Shown: in pieces, positions 9,301 to 14,367 of the stretch
Numbering within the stretch: position 1 is the stretch's first letter
Layout of the letters: every line of letters starts with the position of its first letter
DNA from: Obelidium mucronatum
Taxonomy: Eukaryota > Chytridiomycota > Chytridiomycetes > Chytridiales > Chytriomycetaceae
Direction: 5' to 3'
DNA: 14,367 nucleotides
NCBI GenBank assembly: GCA_025765595.1
Contig: JAIVFH010000565.1
Span: forward strand, 1-14,367
Notes under the pieces: generated by a model
Databases searched by the model: none
Seen by the model: the letters and a program-made list of their open reading frames with translations, nothing else
Told to the model about the DNA's origin: nothing
Position numbers and translations under genes: made by a program

Positions 9301-12276
9301 CTTTTCAAAAGCAGTACGACACTCTTCAGCCAATAAATCCGTCGCTTTCGAAGCCAACATCTCCTTGAACGATTTTACAACTGCAGGGAAGATGAGCTCC
9401 TTTGTAGCCTTTTCACCACACCGTCTTCGTTCATCATTCCAACGCTCTGATATTTCACTCGTGTAGTCGTTCGTAATGTGCTTGACCACATCTTCCAAAA
9501 GCTTGGCCTCTTCGTCGACAAACACGCGAACAGTGACAAGTCCTTCAATTTCAGCCTTGTGAATCAGAAGATATTCAGTTCCCTCAAATTTATAAACCGG
9601 TTTCTCTTTCAGATATTTGAATTTCTGTTGAAAGGCAGGTCAGAAAAGTGAAAGGTCGGGCGGCGCTTTCAACACAATACACAGGCTCACATAATATGGA
9701 TGTACAGGGGTAATTTCAACTTTTCCGCGTTCTGTGGGTGTGACAGTGATGACAGCATCGGTTTCGTAGACCTTTCTCAGGAAACGACGATAGGTGGGGT
9801 CAACAGAAATCTGCTGCGCAAGCATCATTCGTCCAGCTTTACAAATAGATGGATGAGTCAACATCATCTTTTTGATTTTTAACTAAGCGGTATACCTTCA
9901 ATGACTCTTTGCTCCGTGCTGAAGGGACTCTTTTCAACAATGAATTTGGTCGCAGCATCCAATGGATCTTCCGGTAGATCATCGGGGACATGCAAGTTTA
10001 CCATTTTCTTCATGCTCTCACTAAACAGCTTCACGTCCACATTGTACAACTAAAAAATCATGATAATGAAAATGAAAACATCATCAGTATAAAGATGGAA
10101 CCAAAAAAAGACTTGAACCCTTCATACCGAAACAAACGCTTGGATTCCCAACCGCTTCGCATCTTCATAATCAGTACGGCGAATCGCTCGCTTCAGTTCC
10201 TTTCTCTTTCCCTTCGCCTCTTCAACTTTTTTAATTTCCTCCGAGTAGTACAATTGCAAATACAGAGTAACATCCGCAATATCTTCGAGGGATGCAGCCG
10301 TTCTCAGCATTTCATCTACATAGCGATCTCCCAACAACACTTCAATCGACCGATTCCCAGCCAATTCAGGGCTCGTGCGAAGATCCGTGATGAGTGTCCT
10401 GACTGACCGACGTTTGGCTTCAACAGCTTGGAATTGAGTGTCCAAGTCGTAGATCTTCCATAACTCGGATCGATTCAAATGACCCAAGTGGTTTCCTGTT
10501 GGTCCTTCAAGTGTAAGATAGTCTTTGCGGTGGCCAAATAAGAACGGAACTTCAAAGTGCTCTTCATGGAAGAATTTGAGAGTACGTGATATAACTGTTT
10601 GACGAGATGTTTCGGTGGCCAGATCAATGGGTGATCCTTCGGGGGTGGATGCCAAAAGAACTGTTTCAATGTGCTCGACTTCACGGTTAAATTCGTCATC
10701 CGTAAGAGGTGGGTATTCAGTCCGAAGCTATAAAATAACCGTCGATTAATTATTACAATAGACTGACCGCCAGGAGACACATACTTGAAACCGCTCAGGT
10801 ACGTCTTTAAGACGAATGACTTCATCTTCTTCAGTTAAAAGTCTTTCAGCGATTTCACTGGGTTCATAAATCTGTGGTGCAAATTTAGAACCTCCAGATC
10901 TGAAACTGAAAAACGATAATATATTTTGAATGTTTACTACTTACATCTGTCAGCTTAACCGTTTTCTTGATGGGTTCCGCCTCATCCTCCTCTTCTTGCC
11001 GATAGGATTCCCGTGGCTTGGAACCATCACTCGGGAAAAGGGCGTACTCATAATCCATACCATCTCCAAAAAGATCTTGTATATCCATCCAGACACTGCA
11101 CAACGAACTGTTACGAATGATGGCAAACACAAGATTGAAGAAAAATACTCAACTCATCGGAAATACCATACTGCTGCCCCAAGTTCCTCACTTTAGAACG
11201 ATCGGCTTTACGCTGCTCTTTGGCTTTTGCAATACGCGCACGTCGGTCAAAGTCTGTTTCATCGTTAACATCACCGTCTTCATTATCATCCACAACAAAG
11301 TCGTCCGCTTCATCCGAGTCCTCATCAGAATACAACTCGCTTTTTCTCTTTGGCTTTACAGGAGCAGCAACTCGCGCGTCTTCATCATCATCCATATCAA
11401 AGATATTTGACAGATCCCGTCTTTCAGCCTGGTCTTCCTTCTGCCCACCCTTACGCACCAGCCTGCCTCCCTTCTTTTTGGACGGACCCCGACCCGTGTT
11501 TTCGTCAATCAAAGCCAAATCTTCGTCATCCAAATCCTCCTCTTCTTCCCGCCGCTTGCGCTTCAACAGTTTTCGCTGCTCTTTCCTTCGCCGCTTTGCA
11601 TCCAGATCCTCTTCTTCGTCATCATCATCATCGTCACCACCGGCATCCGACACATCGTCGTCGTCAACAATAAATCCTTTATCCGCTTCAGTCATTTCAT
11701 CGTCCGAGTCTTCGACGGACGAATCATCTGAATCAGCCTCGATCCGTTTACTCTTTTTCTTTTCCTTTTCCTTCTTTTTCGGTTTGCTTGATCGTTGGAC
11801 TTCCTCTTCTTCTTCATCGTCATCGTCGTCTTTTTGGTCTTCGATTGCAGCCGCAATGTCCTTGTCAATGTCGTCGTCTGAGTCTGAGTCGTCCAGGATC
11901 CGCTTCGTGGTTGTTTTTTCAATTACCTTTGTTTTGTTTTTTTTTTTGGTGTAGTTGTTGGTTGTTGGTTTGTGTCGAGTTGGGATTGGAAGAAAACGCT
12001 TACTTGACTGTCATCGACGCGGCCCCCCTGCTCATTGTCGCTGCCAAAATCAATGGATCCGTCTGCGTTAGAGAGAGGGTGAGTAAGATGCGGAAGAACT
12101 GGTTTTACGGTGTTGGGAGTTGCATGGTCAAACGAAAACACATCTCCGTCGTTCTACACAGAGTGCTAAATATCCCGTTCTCTTGATGGATACAGGATAA
12201 TATTTGAGATATCCAGGTTGATTGGTCTTCGCGGGGTGGTGGGCGAGGCGGAAGTGGGGTACACACCATCACTCAT
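6305..12276 (-). CDS. SPT6: Transcription elongation factor and histone chaperone Spt6
   Basis: Spt6 binds histones and elongating RNA polymerase II in the nucleus. Exons, 5' to 3': about 12276-12265 (start, uncertain), about 12153-12004, 11926-11154, 11095-10945, 10871-10785, 10727-10128, 10049-9896, 9836-9691, 9624-9301, 9239-8634, 8569-8508, 8442-8328, 8272-7504, 7446-7243, 7183-7007, 6960-6305. From 12153 every phase agrees, giving about 1,660 aa, within the family range. Approximate residues: acidic/Lys-rich N-terminus 1-310; Spn1/Iws1-binding motif DLFGDGMDYEYAL about 318-330; core from about 391; YqgF-like domain about 825-935; helix-hairpin-helix (FVSGLGPRKAG) about 1000-1060; S1 domain about 1205-1280; tandem SH2 about 1320-1520 with phosphate-binding Arg in LIIRPSTKG; Q/P/G-rich disordered tail to the end. 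The first ATG (12274-12276, MSDG) is the best upstream start, but the exon 1 to exon 2 junction is ambiguous. Confidence 0.93.
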
Positions 12277-12316
12277 TTTTTTGGATCTGGAAATACTCAA
12301 AACCGCTCACCCATCC

Positions 12317-12362
12317 AACCTATATCCTTCTTATTCACAAATAAACCTATATCCTTCTTATT
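12317..12362. repeat. 19-bp direct repeat between TRAPPC12 and SPT6
   Basis: AACCTATATCCTTCTTATT occurs perfectly at 12317-12335 and 12344-12362, a 27-bp period. It fills nearly half of the roughly 97 bp between the TRAPPC12 stop codon (12374-12376) and the proposed SPT6 start (12276). On the transcribed strand it reads AATAAGAAGGATATAGG, so it could serve in 3'-end formation of the upstream gene, in SPT6 initiation, or neither. Confidence 0.7.
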
Positions 12363-12373
12363 AACAATTTATG

Positions 12374-14367
12374 TTATTGAGCCAGGTTTAAGCACGCGCC
12401 ATCTAAATCATCGCCGGCATGGGCTGCAACGACTCCACCAAGTAATCTTCTCTTTCGCTCCAAACTATTGTCCGTCAAGTCATACAATGTGGCAAGATTG
12501 AAAAGCAAACTCGCACTTCCACCACACAACTGCGGCATTTCGAGGACGAGGCTCTCAAGGTGACTGAGAGCCTGGCCAACATTTCCAGAATACAGGTGGC
12601 AAACCGAGATGTTGTTGACAATCACAGGAATGCTTATTATGGACTTTTGCTGGGTGGGGATTGAGTTACTTTGCGAGTATTCTAAGAGTTCAGTTAGATG
12701 GGTAGCCGCTTGGTTCCAATCGCCAGCGGAGGAAATGGCATAAAGTGCTCTGTTGATGAGAACAACATCGCGACGGGCAAAATCTGTGGACGGCAGCTGA
12801 CTCGTCAGTGTTATGGATGGATTTTGGCAGAGCTCGAGTTCGATGACATTAATCCACTTTGCAGCTTCAACAACGTTACCGAGCTGCAGTTCAATCCTGA
12901 CAAGGGCGCTGCAGACATCAACATCTTTCTTTCCCGACCCATGGCTGCTACTGCTGCTCGCAATTATGCCCTTCAAAATGTTGGAAGCAGTTCTGAAATC
13001 GCCCAATTCCACCATGAGGTCGACAATCAGAAGGTTTAGAGTTTGGCTTCTAGCCTTCCACAAGTCCAAATCAACCCCTTGTCGGATATACACGTTGGAT
13101 TCAGTTAAAAGCTCAAACACTCTGTCCAACGAATCCTTCACGAGTCCCCTCAAGCTGGGCTCTCTCGCCCAGATCACACGAATATCCCACCCAACCAAAT
13201 TCCCATACCTTGGATTCTCCACCCCTTTAAACAGTCCCACACCTCCATTCTCAAGCTCTTGATACAAACACACCTTTTCTTTCCCACCAAGTCCAAAAAC
13301 TTCCACTTCAGCCGCAAGACACTCAGCCATCCTTGGACCCAACTTCTCCAACGCCACCAACCGCACACCCCACCAAAACAAAATCCCATCCACATCACGT
13401 GCATCCAAGCTCTTTGAAATGACAGTCGCAGCCAAAATCCCAATCGCGCGCCAACTCTTTGCTTCAATCAAACCGGCAAGGGCGGCTTTCGGGTCTTTTC
13501 CAAATTTGAGCTGCGCATCGTGGAGAGTCATAAGTTTTCGAACGGGGCGGACGCCGCTGTTGAAGGGAAATGCTTTTTGGAGTGTGTCGTTTACAGAGTC
13601 TAGGTTCGATGGAATGTCGTGGAAATGAATGGGAAGGATCCATTTCTTTGTGGGGAGGTTGGAAGGGATGGCTACCGTTCCGGCAGCGGGCGGGGCTGCC
13701 GTGGAAGAGGATGTGGAAAAGAAGGAGGAGGAAGATGCAATTGGGATTAGGGCGGGTGGCTGTTTGAGTGGTGTTGCCTTTGGCGTTGGAGAACGCGCCA
13801 AAAGCGGGGTCAGAGGGACGTTTGACACTGAGATTGAGTGACCAGATGCTGGAGTTGAGGAAAGCGAGTCCGAGGATCCGCGGAACTGGTTGAAATCAGC
13901 GAATGCCGGAGTTGCAACTGGGCCTGCGGGTACGCTGGCGCTTGTTTGATTCAGCTGCTTGTTTGATATCGGGGACTCCTTTCCGCACGTGTTTTTGATG
14001 TTGCTCGTGAATGGGATGGCGACTTTGACGGAAACGAGATTGGGCTCTTTCGTCCAGCGATTTCCATCGCGGATGTAAACTGCGGGGTGCCGGACACGTT
14101 GAGCACGTTGAGGGTGGGGTTTGAGGCAGTCAGGTCGATGTTTGTGTGTTGCTGGTTGTGGCTCAAGTTGTGGTTCAGCGCGAGCGCCAACGGCGGCGGC
14201 GGGGAGGCGGCGGCAGCGCTGCGGGATTCGTTGCTTAGAAAACACGACTGAAACGCGAAGAAGCGAAACGAAAACAAAACGCAACTCGCCCAGAATGTCG
14301 CTTGCCGACAGCGCGTGGCCCAGCGGCGCGGGCAGCTCGGCGCGGCCGCCAGCGTCGTCCGCCGCCC
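12374..14367 (-). CDS. TRAPPC12: TRAPPC12-like TRAPP complex subunit, 5' end beyond the window
   Basis: TRAPPC12 is a TPR-repeat subunit of the TRAPPIII tethering complex that acts in ER-Golgi and autophagy traffic. The frame is open from the right edge to a TAA at 12374-12376. The body matches the family in order: a KWILPIHFHDIPSNLD region and LIEAKSWRAIGILA helices, then TPR helices, ending with NNISVCHLYSGNVGQALSHL, LLFNLATLYDL and a terminal DGACLNLAQ like the human C-terminus. About the first 220 residues seen here are Ser/Pro/Ala-rich, without clear structure. No ATG starts the body frame before the edge, and LGHALSASDILGEL near 14320-14280 shows coding continues out. A short intron (GTTGCG donor near 14285, acceptor CCCGCAG near 14219) may lie in the N-terminal part; a second frame there also looks coding. 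The far right end is strikingly GC-rich. Codon phasing of the body is clean. Confidence 0.85.
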   Translation of the reverse strand, partial: AADDAGGRAELPAPLGHALSASDILGELRFVFVSLLRVSVVFSKQRIPQRCRRLPAAAVGARAEPQLEPQPATHKHRPDCLKPHPQRAQRVRHPAVYIRDGNRWTKEPNLVSVKVAIPFTSNIKNTCGKESPISNKQLNQTSASVPAGPVATPAFADFNQFRGSSDSLSSTPASGHSISVSNVPLTPLLARSPTPKATPLKQPPALIPIASSSSFFSTSSSTAAPPAAGTVAIPSNLPTKKWILPIHFHDIPSNLDSVNDTLQKAFPFNSGVRPVRKLMTLHDAQLKFGKDPKAALAGLIEAKSWRAIGILAATVISKSLDARDVDGILFWWGVRLVALEKLGPRMAECLAAEVEVFGLGGKEKVCLYQELENGGVGLFKGVENPRYGNLVGWDIRVIWAREPSLRGLVKDSLDRVFELLTESNVYIRQGVDLDLWKARSQTLNLLIVDLMVELGDFRTASNILKGIIASSSSSHGSGKKDVDVCSALVRIELQLGNVVEAAKWINVIELELCQNPSITLTSQLPSTDFARRDVVLINRALYAISSAGDWNQAATHLTELLEYSQSNSIPTQQKSIISIPVIVNNISVCHLYSGNVGQALSHLESLVLEMPQLCGGSASLLFNLATLYDLTDNSLERKRRLLGGVVAAHAGDDLDGACLNLAQ

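Noticed and set aside
11220..11954. 244-codon Ser-rich plus-strand ORF
   Set aside because: It is the antisense shadow of the Asp/Glu/Lys-rich N-terminal region of Spt6.
13419..13841. Several plus-strand ORFs
   Set aside because: They are shadows of the long TRAPPC12-like frame on the minus strand.
1..14367. Mobile elements, CRISPR arrays, tRNA or rRNA genes, bacterial-style operons
   Set aside because: No terminal inverted repeats with a transposase frame, no regularly spaced repeats, no cloverleaf and no rRNA-like sequence were seen; the spliced genes show eukaryotic DNA.

Overview
This window is nuclear DNA of a eukaryote, most likely a fungus and plausibly an early-diverging (chytrid-like) one. 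Coding regions are cut by many short GT-AG introns of about 45-78 nt, often with CTGAC/CTAAC-like branch points, and the gene set is Spt6, a TRAPPC12-like tethering subunit and membrane-anchored chitin/polysaccharide deacetylases. The lineage is inferred from gene content and intron style, not from a marker gene.

Layout. (1) 1-1590: minus-strand open segments with coiled-coil character and scattered splice-like sites. I do not recognise them; they are an unknown intron-rich gene running off the left edge, or its decayed remains. (2) 1608-6256: three related family-4 carbohydrate esterase (NodB/chitin deacetylase) copies. Two minus-strand copies (1608-2692 and 2780-4260) carry multiple lesions and read as pseudogenes. 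The plus-strand copy (5005-6256, four exons, 358 aa) is intact, with a signal peptide, all five NodB motifs and two C-terminal membrane segments. About 750 bp of AT-rich DNA separates the divergent intact and broken copies. (3) 6305-12276, minus: a complete SPT6 gene in about 16 exons (about 1,660 aa), from an acidic N-terminus to tandem SH2 domains and a Q/P/G-rich tail. (4) 12374-14367, minus: the C-terminal part and most of the body of a TRAPPC12-like protein, continuing past the right edge.

The genes do not form one pathway. SPT6 and TRAPPC12 are housekeeping genes arranged head to tail about 97 bp apart. The deacetylases belong to cell-wall or surface-glycan modification. SPT6 can be assembled across 14 well-supported exons without one frameshift, which argues that the frameshifts and stops in the deacetylase copies are real decay rather than poor sequence. 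I see no mobile element, CRISPR array, tRNA, rRNA or prokaryote-style operon, and no convincing undescribed system. The most notable content is the decaying deacetylase cluster with mosaic membrane tails.
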